Shown here: positions 1-5,792 of the stretch, piece by piece | Numbering within the stretch: position 1 is the stretch's first letter | Layout of the letters: the number at the start of each line of letters is the position of its first letter | Origin: DASXIW01 sp036497785 | GTDB lineage: Bacteria > Pseudomonadota > Alphaproteobacteria > Acetobacterales > Acetobacteraceae | Assembly: GCA_036497785.1 (NCBI GenBank) | Contig: DASXIW010000047.1 | Span: 1-7,002 of the forward strand | DNA: 7,002 nt | Direction of reading: 5' to 3' | Notes under the pieces: model-generated | Told to the model about the DNA's origin: nothing | The model's input: the letters and a program-made list of their open reading frames with translations, nothing else | The model's database searches: none | Translations under genes and position numbers: made by a program

Positions 1-138
1 CTGCGCGCGGTGTTCGGCTTCATCGGCATCGCCAACCCCGAATTCATCGTGGCCGAAGGCGTAGCGCTCGGGCCGGACAACCGCCAAAGCGCGCTGGATG
101 CGGCGCTGCGCGAAGCCAGAGCACTGAAGGCTGCCTAA
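1..138 (+). CDS. azoR: FMN-dependent NADH-azoreductase, C-terminal end (partial)
   Basis: Only the last 45 codons lie in the window; the start is upstream of base 1 and the stop is TAA at 136-138. The visible peptide contains FGFIGI, then EFIVAEG, then an alpha-helical tail rich in Ala and Arg. This is the pattern at the end of the AzoR (AcpD) flavodoxin-like fold, where an LGFIGI strand is followed by F-x-x-AEG and a closing helix. Enzymes of this family are cytoplasmic FMN-binding dimers that transfer electrons from NAD(P)H to azo compounds and quinones, and are often linked to quinone or thiol stress. The gene runs toward the kinase remnant on the opposite strand, with only 35 bp between the two ends. 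The call rests on a short C-terminal segment, so the family is fairly secure but substrate preference cannot be judged. Confidence 0.8.
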   Translation: MRAVFGFIGIANPEFIVAEGVALGPDNRQSALDAALREARALKAA

Positions 139-159
139 CGCCGGAGGTCAAAAGGAAAC

Positions 160-191
160 GGCGGCGCGAGGGGTCATCCCCTCACGCCGCC
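160..191 (-). terminator. Strong intrinsic terminator hairpin at the 3' end of the kinase remnant
   Basis: Two 14-base arms (160-173 and 178-191) enclose the loop TCAT. On the + strand one position is a C/A mismatch (167/184). In the - strand transcript that position becomes a G-U wobble, so all 14 pairs can form. Reading on the - strand, the hairpin is followed at once by GTTTCCTTTT (159 downward), a U-rich tail. The + direction has no T-run. The orientation therefore fits termination of the - strand kinase gene. It may also block read-through from the convergent azoreductase. The restored stop codon of the kinase (174-176) falls in and beside the loop, so the hairpin overlaps the end of the reading frame. 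Confidence 0.72.
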
Positions 192-2362
192 CTCCCCCAT
201 TGCCGGCGCGAGAACCAGCGCCCCATGCGTCGCCGCGTTGAAGGTAAGCGTGAACACCGCCCCCCATCCGTGTTGCGGGCGGCTATGTCGCCGTTCATCT
301 CCAGCATCAGCCGCTGGCAGATGGACAACCCCAGTCCGCTGCCCACCCCCGCTTGCTTGCTGGTGACGAAGGGATGAAACAGCCGGCTAATCACCGCGGC
401 CGCGATGCCGCCGCCAGTATCGCTCACCCGCAGACGCAGCCGTTCGCCCTCCGCCTCGGCGGCAATGGTCAGCTCGCGGCTGTCCTCGGGCCGGCTCAGC
501 AACGCGTCGCGGGCGTTCATGCACAGATTGACCAGCACCTGCTCCACCTGCACCAGCCGGCCCAGCACCGGCGCCAAGCTTTCCGGCAACTCCACGCGCA
601 GCGTCACGTCCGCGTCGCGCAGCGGACCCTCGGCCAGCACCAAGGCGCCGGCAACGGCCTCGCGCAGATCCACCGGCCCCACCGGGGCGGCATCGGCACC
701 AGGCGCAACTGGTCGATAATTTCGCCGCAGCGCCCGGACTGGGCGGTGATGGTGGCCAGCGCGCGATGCGCCGCCGCCTGATCCGGCGGATCGGCCGCCA
801 GCGCGTCGCGCACCCGGTCGGCGGCCAGCCCGATAACCGTCACGGGCTGGTTCAGCTCATGCGCTATGAGGCCATTTCGCCCAACATGGCGAGCTTGGAG
901 GTCATCGCCGCCTGCAACGCCAACTCGCCTTCGGCGGACAGGTCGGCGATGGTGCCGATCACCTCGCCGCCGCCATTGGGCAGGCGGGCGGCCACGCGGG
1001 CGCGCTCACGCAGCCAGATCCACCCACCATCGGGGCGGCGCATCCGGTATTCGACCATGCCCTCCCCGTCATGCAGAACGCTGCCGAAGAAGCCGGCCAG
1101 GCGGCCAGGCCGGCCAGGCGGCCCGTCCTCCAGCGCATCCGCCAGCGCATGCATCGGCCAGCCCGTCATACGTGCCAGCATGGGCGGGACATAGCGGGCG
1201 CTGATACTGCCCATCCGGCGTGACCCGCGCCTGATAGGCGGCGACAGGCAGGCTGATCAGAAGGTGCTCCAGCTCCGCGCGCACCGCCTTCACCGCACCC
1301 ACCTGGCGCCAGGCGGCGGCCAGGGCATTGCGGGCGCGGCGGCGGGGCAGCGCCATGGCGCGCCACATCAGCACAAGAACACATAGCAACGCGAACACAC
1401 CGGCGGCGGCAAGGATCATCGCCCGCTGCCGATTGCTCGCCTGCAGCTCGGTCGCGGCATCCAGCACCACTGCCACGGCCAGCACGCCCCCGCCGGTCAG
1501 GATCGCTTCCTTCCGCGGCGCATCAGGCGCCGCGTTGGGCGACAACAGGCGTCGAAACGCGACAAACCCGGCCCGCCCCCCAGATATCGCCGGCAACAGC
1601 GCATGATCCGCGCTCTTCGCCCCAAGCAGTTCCCGCTCCGGCCCGGCGAGCATGGGCTGCACATCGAGGAAGCCGGCCCCCGCGGTACTGTCGGCCAGTA
1701 CTTGCCCCTGCGGCAGATGCACCAGCATCGCCATGGCGCCACCCCCAAATCCTGCCGCGCCAGCCGCGCGGACAGGATCAACGGATCCATCGCCACGATG
1801 CGAAACCCTGGAAATGCCCGGAATCGTCCGCGATCGCTCGCGCGAATTGCAGGGTGCCCCGGCCCGCCGCGTGTCCGTCGCTACCGCCAATAGCGCCGGA
1901 ATGTACCTGAATGCTGTCGCCCAGCCCGGACTGGAACGGCGGAATACCGACAAATGACGATGAAACCCCGGGGCTGGAAGACCACAGCAGCCAGCCCTTC
2001 CCGTCGACGATTCCGACCTGCGTCACACCCGCGGTGCCGCGCGCCACCACCGCGCGCAGCGTGTCATCCACCGTCTCGGCCGCCATGGTCTGCCCAGCCT
2101 GTCGCAGCCGCAAGGCGAGCTGCACCTGCGCGATCAGGTTATCCACCGCCTCCAGCATGCGCAGCGATTGCTGGGCGGCCGCCGTGGCAGCCAGATCCGC
2201 CCGCGCCAGCGCCTGCCGCTCAGCCACATGGCGCATATAGCCGCCGCCGAGGGCGGCCGTCAGAAACACCATCGCCACAAGAACGACCGGCGCAAGGCAC
2301 GCCCACAACATCGGATGCCGATGCCTGGGCGCTGCCGAAAGCTCGGGCAATCGGTTGGGCAA
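174..2362 (-). pseudogene. PAS-domain membrane sensor histidine kinase, broken by six frame disruptions
   Basis: Read from 2362 down, this is one histidine kinase spread over three frames. The start is TTG at 2362 with GGAG 7 bases upstream; an in-frame stop lies just further up. Order of parts: a short basic N-terminus and TM helix (about residues 18-40); a sensor domain; TM helix 2 (about 1419-1363); a PAS domain (about 1260-910) with YRMRRPDGGWIW; a HisKA box LAMLGEMAS / AHELNQPV with the phospho-acceptor His codon at 859-861; and a HATPase domain with N-box NLCMNARDAL, G1 box SDTGGG and G2 box GSGLGLS. Breaks are near 1801 (one base missing), in the C-run 1742-1746 (one missing), in CCC 1210-1212 (one extra), at 865-870 (one or four missing), near 694-696 (one missing) and in the C-run 260-265 (one missing). 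Restoring them gives about 730 residues ending at TGA 174-176, with no other internal stop. The AHELNQP motif resembles FixL/DctB-type kinases. No receiver domain or adjacent response regulator is seen. True decay is favoured, but sequencing error in homopolymers cannot be excluded. Confidence 0.82.
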
Positions 2363-2643
2363 AATATGCTCCGGGAGGGGGAACGCTCAAAATCAATAAG
2401 AAAGTCCTAAAATTGATATCACACTTCCGTGTTGTTTGTAACCGAAAAACCGCAAGCGAAGCAAGACAAGGGGCTTTGCCCCTGGACCCAACTCAAGGCA
2501 GGCCTTGAGAAGGCCACTACTTTTTTGGTGTGGCGGCAACCATCGGGCGATATCGCCGACTCAGCGTGGCGAAGCCCAAATCCCCCTCGTCTGCTGCGAA
2601 TCGGCAGGAGTCCAAGAAATGGAATGCCTGCGGCACCCTGGGC
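2363..2643. other. Intergenic region between the kinase remnant and the MFS gene
   Basis: There is no convincing gene in these 281 bp. From about 2385 to 2455 the sequence is clearly richer in A and T than its surroundings. This is the expected position for the kinase promoter reading leftward, although I see no strong -35/-10 pair. Two adjacent hairpins follow at 2469-2509, then a T6 run at 2521-2526. A perfect 12-bp palindrome, GGCGATATCGCC, lies at 2546-2557. Just past the MFS stop, in its direction of transcription, is a short weak hairpin (2624-2636, five pairs including one G-U, loop of three), followed by a pyrimidine-rich stretch. It is a poor terminator candidate. A small + strand open frame at 2429-2647 runs through the hairpins and is judged spurious. 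Confidence 0.6.
2469..2509. repeat. Paired stem-loops, likely dispersed intergenic repeat
   Basis: The first hairpin is AGGGGC-TTT-GCCCCT at 2469-2483: six perfect pairs and a three-base loop. Eight bases later is a second, at 2492-2509: CTCAAGGC-AG-GCCTTGAG, a perfect 18-base inverted repeat with a two-base centre (realistically a seven-pair stem and a four-base loop). The T6 run at 2521-2526 is 11 bases beyond the second stem, which is too far for a classic intrinsic terminator on the + strand. No A-run fits for the - strand MFS transcript. From memory, similar 'ggggctttgcccctggaccc' stretches recur between genes in acetic-acid-bacterial relatives. That makes a dispersed REP-like repeat or a bidirectional transcription-end element the most plausible reading. 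The hairpins are seen directly; the repeat status is inferred. Confidence 0.5.
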
Positions 2644-3933
2644 CTAATGCGCCGCCAACACCGCCTCCCCGCCCGCCCGGCGCCGCATCGCCAGCGCCGC
2701 GCATCCGGCCACCAGGCACATCACCCCAGCGCCGGCGAAGGCCGGCAGGTAGCTGGCCAGCATGTCGCGGCTGACGCCTGCACCCAGGGCGGCGGCGGCG
2801 GCGCCGAGCTGGTGGGCGGTGAACACCCAGCCAAAGACCAGCGGCGCCTGTTCGCGGCCGAAAGCCTGCCCGGCGAGTTTCACCGTGGGCGGAACGGTCG
2901 CGATCCAGTCCAGACCGTAGAACACGGCGAACAGGCTGAGGCCATAGAGCGAGAAGTTGGAATAGGGCAGGATCAGCAGACTGATGCCGCGCAGGCCGTA
3001 ATACCAGAACAGCAACCAGCGATTATCCAGCCGGTCGGACAGCCAGCCCGAGCCGATGGTGCCGAAGAAGTCGCACACCCCCATCATGGCCAACACGCCA
3101 GAAGCGGCCACCGCATCCATGCCGAAATCATGGCATAGCGGGATGAAATGGTTTTGCACCAGTCCGTTGGTGGACAGGCCACACACGAAGAACGTGCCGA
3201 ACAACACCCAGAAGCTGCGTGTGCGGGAGGCATTGGCCAGCGCATTGAGGCTGAGGCGCACGGCGTTGCCGGGATTACGCGGCGGCGGTGGCGCCACGGT
3301 CATGTCTCCGTAGGAGGGCAGATTCACCTCGCCGGGGTGGTCGCGCACCACCAGCAGCACCAGCACTAGGCACGCCAGGCAGGCGCCGCCGGCGGGCAGC
3401 ATGGCCATGCGCCAGCCCATATGGTCGGACAGCCAGGCGGCGACGGGCAGGAACAGCAACTGCCCGGTGGCGCTGCTGGCGCTGAGCAGGCCGATGACGA
3501 GGCCGCGCCGCTTGACGAACCAGCGATTGGCCACGGTTGCGCCCAGCACCGTGGCGGTCATGCCCGTGGCCAACCCCAGCATCAGGCCCCAGGTGATCCA
3601 TAATTCCCACAGCGCCGTCATGCGCGTGGCCAGCGCGAGGCCGGCGACGATCATGGCCAGTGCCGAGACGACCACGCCGCGCATGCCGTAGCGCTGCATC
3701 AGCGCCGCGCCGAACGGCGCGACCAGCCCGAACAGCAGCAGCCGCAGCGCGAGCGCGGCCGAGATCTGCCCGGCATCCCATCCAAACTCCCCCTGCAACG
3801 GCAGCAGCAGCACGCCAGGCATCCCCATCGCCGCCGAGGTGGCGAGCATGGTGAGGAAGGTGACGGCCACCACCGCCCACCCGTAATGGACACCGCGACG
3901 CGCCATCGCGGGCGCCAGAACATGGGACAGCAT
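2644..3933 (-). CDS. MFS transporter, 12 membrane segments (OFA/monocarboxylate-type)
   Basis: This 429-residue inner-membrane protein has the size and hydrophobicity of a 12-helix major facilitator. Helix 1 covers about residues 17-38 (HYGWAVVAVTFLTML). The helix 4-5 loop carries NRWFVKRRG (136-144), typical of oxalate/formate-antiporter and monocarboxylate-like carriers. A polar central loop rich in Pro spans about 197-235, between the two six-helix halves. A motif-A-like GWLSDRLDNR sits at 296-305 in the second half, and MRRRA ends the protein on the cytoplasmic side. The ATG at 3933 is chosen because AGGAAAGG lies six bases upstream; a later Met10 is possible but has no such site. It is the second gene of a TetR-MFS operon. 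The family moves small organic anions or drugs by proton coupling or exchange. Substrate and direction cannot be told from sequence; the TetR partner hints at efflux, while the nearby sugar-acid enzyme leaves uptake possible. The frame is intact. Confidence 0.9.
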   Translation of the reverse strand: MLSHVLAPAMARRGVHYGWAVVAVTFLTMLATSAAMGMPGVLLLPLQGEFGWDAGQISAALALRLLLFGLVAPFGAALMQRYGMRGVVVSALAMIVAGLALATRMTALWELWITWGLMLGLATGMTATVLGATVANRWFVKRRGLVIGLLSASSATGQLLFLPVAAWLSDHMGWRMAMLPAGGACLACLVLVLLVVRDHPGEVNLPSYGDMTVAPPPPRNPGNAVRLSLNALANASRTRSFWVLFGTFFVCGLSTNGLVQNHFIPLCHDFGMDAVAASGVLAMMGVCDFFGTIGSGWLSDRLDNRWLLFWYYGLRGISLLILPYSNFSLYGLSLFAVFYGLDWIATVPPTVKLAGQAFGREQAPLVFGWVFTAHQLGAAAAALGAGVSRDMLASYLPAFAGAGVMCLVAGCAALAMRRRAGGEAVLAAH

Positions 3934-3939
3934 GGGCAG

Positions 3940-3947
3940 CCTTTCCT
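3940..3947 (-). promoter_or_regulatory. Ribosome binding site of the MFS gene
   Basis: On the - strand the sequence is AGGAAAGG, six bases before the ATG at 3933. Its first two bases belong to the TAG stop codon of the TetR gene (3946-3948). The strength and spacing of this site decide the MFS start and suggest translational coupling between the two genes. Confidence 0.7.
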
Positions 3948-4542
3948 ATTTTGCGACGCGTTTTGCCATGGTCGCCGCAGCTTCCAGGGCGGCATCTGAT
4001 TTCGCGGGGTCGGCGGCCAAAGTGCGGGCCAGCATCAGCCCGCCGCTGAGCGCGGCGAGCACCGCCAGGGCGGCTTGCGTGGCCCGCGCCGCCTCCCATT
4101 CGGGGTGGCGGACGGCGAGGATTTCCGTCAGCACCTCGGCCAGGGCGGCGACGCCCTTCGTCATGGCGGGGAGCAGGTCGGGGTCTCGGCTGGCTTCCGA
4201 TCCCAGCGCCGGCAGGGCGCAGGCGCTTTCGGGTGTGTCGCGGGAAGCAGGCGACAGATAGGCGTCGATCAGATAGGCGAGCGGATCGCGCCCGTCGCGC
4301 AGCGCCTCCTCGGCACGGCGGCGCCATTGCGTGGCGGAGTGTTCCAGCGAGTCGCAGCAGGCCTCGGCGGCAAGCGCGGTTTTGCTCGCGAAATGGCCGT
4401 AGAACGCGCCATGCGTCAGCCCGGCGGCGCGGGTGATCTCTGCCACGCCCACCGCGGCAATGCCGTCGCGCCGGAACAGCGCGCCGGCCTGGCGAAGAAT
4501 GGCGGCACGGTGGGCCGCCTTGGCGGGTGGGGTGACGCGCAC
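3946..4542 (-). CDS. TetR/AcrR-family transcriptional repressor
   Basis: The protein has 198 residues, normal for the family. The N-terminal DNA-binding domain spans about residues 10-57: AILRQAGALFRRDGIAAVGV, then the helix-turn-helix with EITRAAGLTHGAFYGHFASK. The THGAFYGHF-x-SK signature is typical of TetR recognition and linker helices. The rest (about 60-198) is an Ala-rich all-helical ligand-binding and dimerisation domain with no recognised subfamily marker; it contains two adjacent Cys (62-63) and one near 108. The start is GTG at 4542. No better in-frame ATG exists nearby and there is no clear Shine-Dalgarno, so translation may be weak or nearly leaderless. The gene lies 12 bp upstream of the MFS gene on the same strand, the usual arrangement for a repressor controlling its own operon and released by the transported compound. 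A candidate operator lies 5 bp upstream of the start. The inducer is unknown. Confidence 0.9.
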   Translation of the reverse strand: MRVTPPAKAAHRAAILRQAGALFRRDGIAAVGVAEITRAAGLTHGAFYGHFASKTALAAEACCDSLEHSATQWRRRAEEALRDGRDPLAYLIDAYLSPASRDTPESACALPALGSEASRDPDLLPAMTKGVAALAEVLTEILAVRHPEWEAARATQAALAVLAALSGGLMLARTLAADPAKSDAALEAAATMAKRVAK

Positions 4543-4547
4543 GGATA

Positions 4548-4563
4548 CATGATGATGATCATG
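4548..4563. promoter_or_regulatory. Candidate TetR operator (16-bp inverted repeat)
   Basis: CATGAT-GATG-ATCATG has perfect six-base arms around a four-base centre. It lies 5 bp upstream of the TetR GTG start, where a bound repressor would block the operon. TetR-family operators are commonly inverted repeats of about 15-20 bp overlapping the promoter or start. An AT-rich stretch upstream (about 4564-4585) could hold the promoter. Part of the repeat comes from a short ATG triplet run, so chance cannot be dismissed. Confidence 0.45.
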
Positions 4564-4579
4564 AAACTATGCGGCAAGC

Positions 4580-4606
4580 AAAAAATGCCACCGCGAATGT
4601 TGCGGT
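4580..4606 (-). terminator. Weak intrinsic terminator after the LacI-family gene
   Basis: On the - strand, a stem of five pairs (ACCGC/GCGGT, 4590-4606, seven-base loop) is followed four bases later by six T residues (4585 down to 4580). It sits in the 77-bp gap between the LacI stop and the TetR start, both on the - strand. It would separate the two units, but the stem is short and the gap to the T-run is not ideal, so partial read-through from the LacI gene into TetR-MFS is possible. Confidence 0.4.
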
Positions 4607-4619
4607 TCGACCCAACAAA

Positions 4620-5654
4620 TCAATCGACGGAAATATGGGCGAACACGCGGGCCAGCCAGTCCTTCGCTGCCACCGGCCCGGTGGAATCGCGCCGGACGAT
4701 CTCCGCTACCAAGGCAAGCCGCAGCGGCGGCCGGGCGGCGGCCTCCGGGCTGGACAGGCGGTCCACGATGCAGCGCACCATGGCGGCGCCGATTTCCACT
4801 TGCGGCGTGCGTACCGTGGTGAGGCGCGGCGAGACCTGGGAGGCGGAGACGAAATCGTTGAAGCCGACGATGGAAATATCCTGCGGCACGCGCACGCCGA
4901 GGCGCATCAGTTCAGACACCACGTTCACCGCGATACCGTCATGGGCGCAGAACAACGCGGTGGGCGCGCCGCCGCGCCGGAGATAATCCAGGAACGCGTC
5001 GCGGAAGCCGATCGCTTCGTCGAACACGATGTCGTCCGCCACCGTGCCGGGCTGGCTCAGCACGCCGTCGCGAAAGCCGCGGAAGCGTTCGGCGCGGCCC
5101 AGCGGCTTGGTGCTGCCGTGCACGAAGGCCATGTCGCGATGGCCGAGATCCAGAAGTAGCCGGGCAACGCCCATGCCCGATTCCCAATCCGCACCGACCA
5201 CGTGATCGATCCGCTCCATCGGCCCGGCATAGCTGGCGCAGACCACGGGCAGGCTGGCGCTGGCCAGGGCGGCGGAGAGTTCCGCCGGACGCGGCACGGC
5301 CAGGATGAGCCCGGCGACGGAGGGATCGAACGTGCCGATATCGCGCAGATAGCGGGATTGGCGGGGGAGAATGGCCAGCCCGTGACGTTCCGCCTCGCGT
5401 TCCGCGCCATGCATCACGTTCAGCCATAATTCGCTGGCGACGGGGTCGATTTCCTGGCGGATGAACAGGATCTGGGAAGGCTTGGCGGCGACGCTCGGGT
5501 CGATGCGATAGCCGATGGCATGGGCCGCTTGCAGCACGCGCGCACGGGTCGCCTCACCCACGCCCGGCTTGCCCGAGAGCGCGCGCGAGACCGAGAATTT
5601 GGACAATCCGACCTTCTCGGCCACGTCCTGGATGGTGAGGCGGCGGGAAGCCAT
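4620..5654 (-). CDS. LacI-family transcriptional regulator
   Basis: Counting from ATG 5654 the protein has 344 residues, matching the family norm of about 340. The N-terminal helix-turn-helix is LTIQDVAEKVGLSKFSVSRAL (residues 6-26, with the signature VSRAL), followed by the hinge helix region ARVLQAAHAIGYRID (38-52). The rest is a periplasmic-binding-protein-like sensor domain (about 61-344) with typical family marks: AGLILAV (114-120), FVHGS (177-181), FCAHDGIAVNV (235-245), the GFND turn (264-267), TTV (279-281) and a C-terminal RRDST (321-325). A longer TTG start at 5696 is possible, but it adds 14 residues that do not look like the family and lacks a good ribosome site; AGGA lies 11 bases before the ATG at 5654. 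It is transcribed divergently from the enolase-superfamily gene, so it probably represses or activates that gene in response to a sugar acid or a pathway intermediate. Effector identity is not visible. Confidence 0.92.
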   Translation of the reverse strand: MASRRLTIQDVAEKVGLSKFSVSRALSGKPGVGEATRARVLQAAHAIGYRIDPSVAAKPSQILFIRQEIDPVASELWLNVMHGAEREAERHGLAILPRQSRYLRDIGTFDPSVAGLILAVPRPAELSAALASASLPVVCASYAGPMERIDHVVGADWESGMGVARLLLDLGHRDMAFVHGSTKPLGRAERFRGFRDGVLSQPGTVADDIVFDEAIGFRDAFLDYLRRGGAPTALFCAHDGIAVNVVSELMRLGVRVPQDISIVGFNDFVSASQVSPRLTTVRTPQVEIGAAMVRCIVDRLSSPEAAARPPLRLALVAEIVRRDSTGPVAAKDWLARVFAHISVD

Positions 5655-5721
5655 TGGCAGTGCGCATCCTGGATCAAATTGCGGCGACGACCGCAAAGCT
5701 GTTGCCCAGTACTATCCTCCA

Positions 5722-5741
5722 TGTTAGCTTTCGCCGCAACA
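5722..5741. promoter_or_regulatory. Candidate LacI-family operator
   Basis: TGTT and AACA form the outer ends of a 20-bp imperfect inverted repeat. A second, offset pair, GCTTT (5727-5731) and AAAGC (5742-5746), overlaps it. The left half ATGTTAGC (5721-5728) looks like half of a gluconate-type LacI-family operator. The right half is poorly conserved. The position over both proposed promoters is what autoregulation and control of the divergent gene would require. Confidence 0.33.
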
Positions 5742-5776
5742 AAAGCGCATGACAGCCTCAATGATCATGCGGTGCC

Positions 5777-5782
5777 AGGGAG
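5777..5782 (+). promoter_or_regulatory. Ribosome binding site of the enolase-superfamily gene
   Basis: AGGGAG lies 10 bases before the ATG at 5793. The gap is slightly long but no other start nearby has a better site, so it supports the chosen start and the short N-terminal extension it implies. Confidence 0.55.
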
Positions 5783-5792
5783 CGAAGCAGCA

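Larger units (their letters stand above)
5655..5792. promoter_or_regulatory. Divergent promoter region between the LacI gene and the enolase-superfamily gene
   Basis: This 138-bp gap must contain the promoters of both genes. On the + strand, TTGCCC (5702-5707), 17 bases, then TAGCTT (5725-5730) is a possible sigma-70 promoter for the enzyme gene. On the - strand, TTGCGG (5739-5734), 17 bases, then GATAGT (5716-5711) is a possible promoter for the regulator. The two overlap and both touch the candidate operator at 5722-5741. A perfect eight-base palindrome ATGATCAT lies at 5761-5768. The matches are weak, so only the existence of a shared control region is secure. Confidence 0.5.

Noticed and set aside
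353..781. A + strand open frame of 142 codons opposite the kinase.
   Set aside because: It is antisense to the HATPase region with its N, G1 and G2 boxes, and its composition is that of a shadow frame.
864..1953. Separate small - strand genes in the kinase region (PAS-only and membrane-only proteins).
   Set aside because: The pieces join in the right order into one standard kinase architecture and lack ribosome sites of their own, so a single broken gene is the simpler reading.
2492..2526. Classic intrinsic terminator formed by the CTCAAGGC hairpin and the T6 run.
   Set aside because: Eleven bases separate the stem from the T-run and no + strand gene ends just upstream.
2429..2647. A 72-codon + strand open frame containing KQDKGLCPW.
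   Set aside because: It runs through two hairpins and ends inside the MFS gene. Similar short predicted peptides from repeats in related genomes are probably false gene calls.
3275..4327. A 350-codon - strand open frame crossing the TetR and MFS genes.
   Set aside because: It is the same strand in another frame, very rich in Arg, Ala and Gly with no domain, and conflicts with two well-supported genes.
4075..4986. A 303-codon + strand open frame over the TetR and LacI genes.
   Set aside because: It is antisense to two recognised regulators and crosses their intergenic gap; no family features are seen.
5655..5696. A TTG start at 5696 for the LacI-family gene.
   Set aside because: The additional 14 residues precede the normal family N-terminus and no good ribosome site supports them; the ATG at 5654 gives the expected length.
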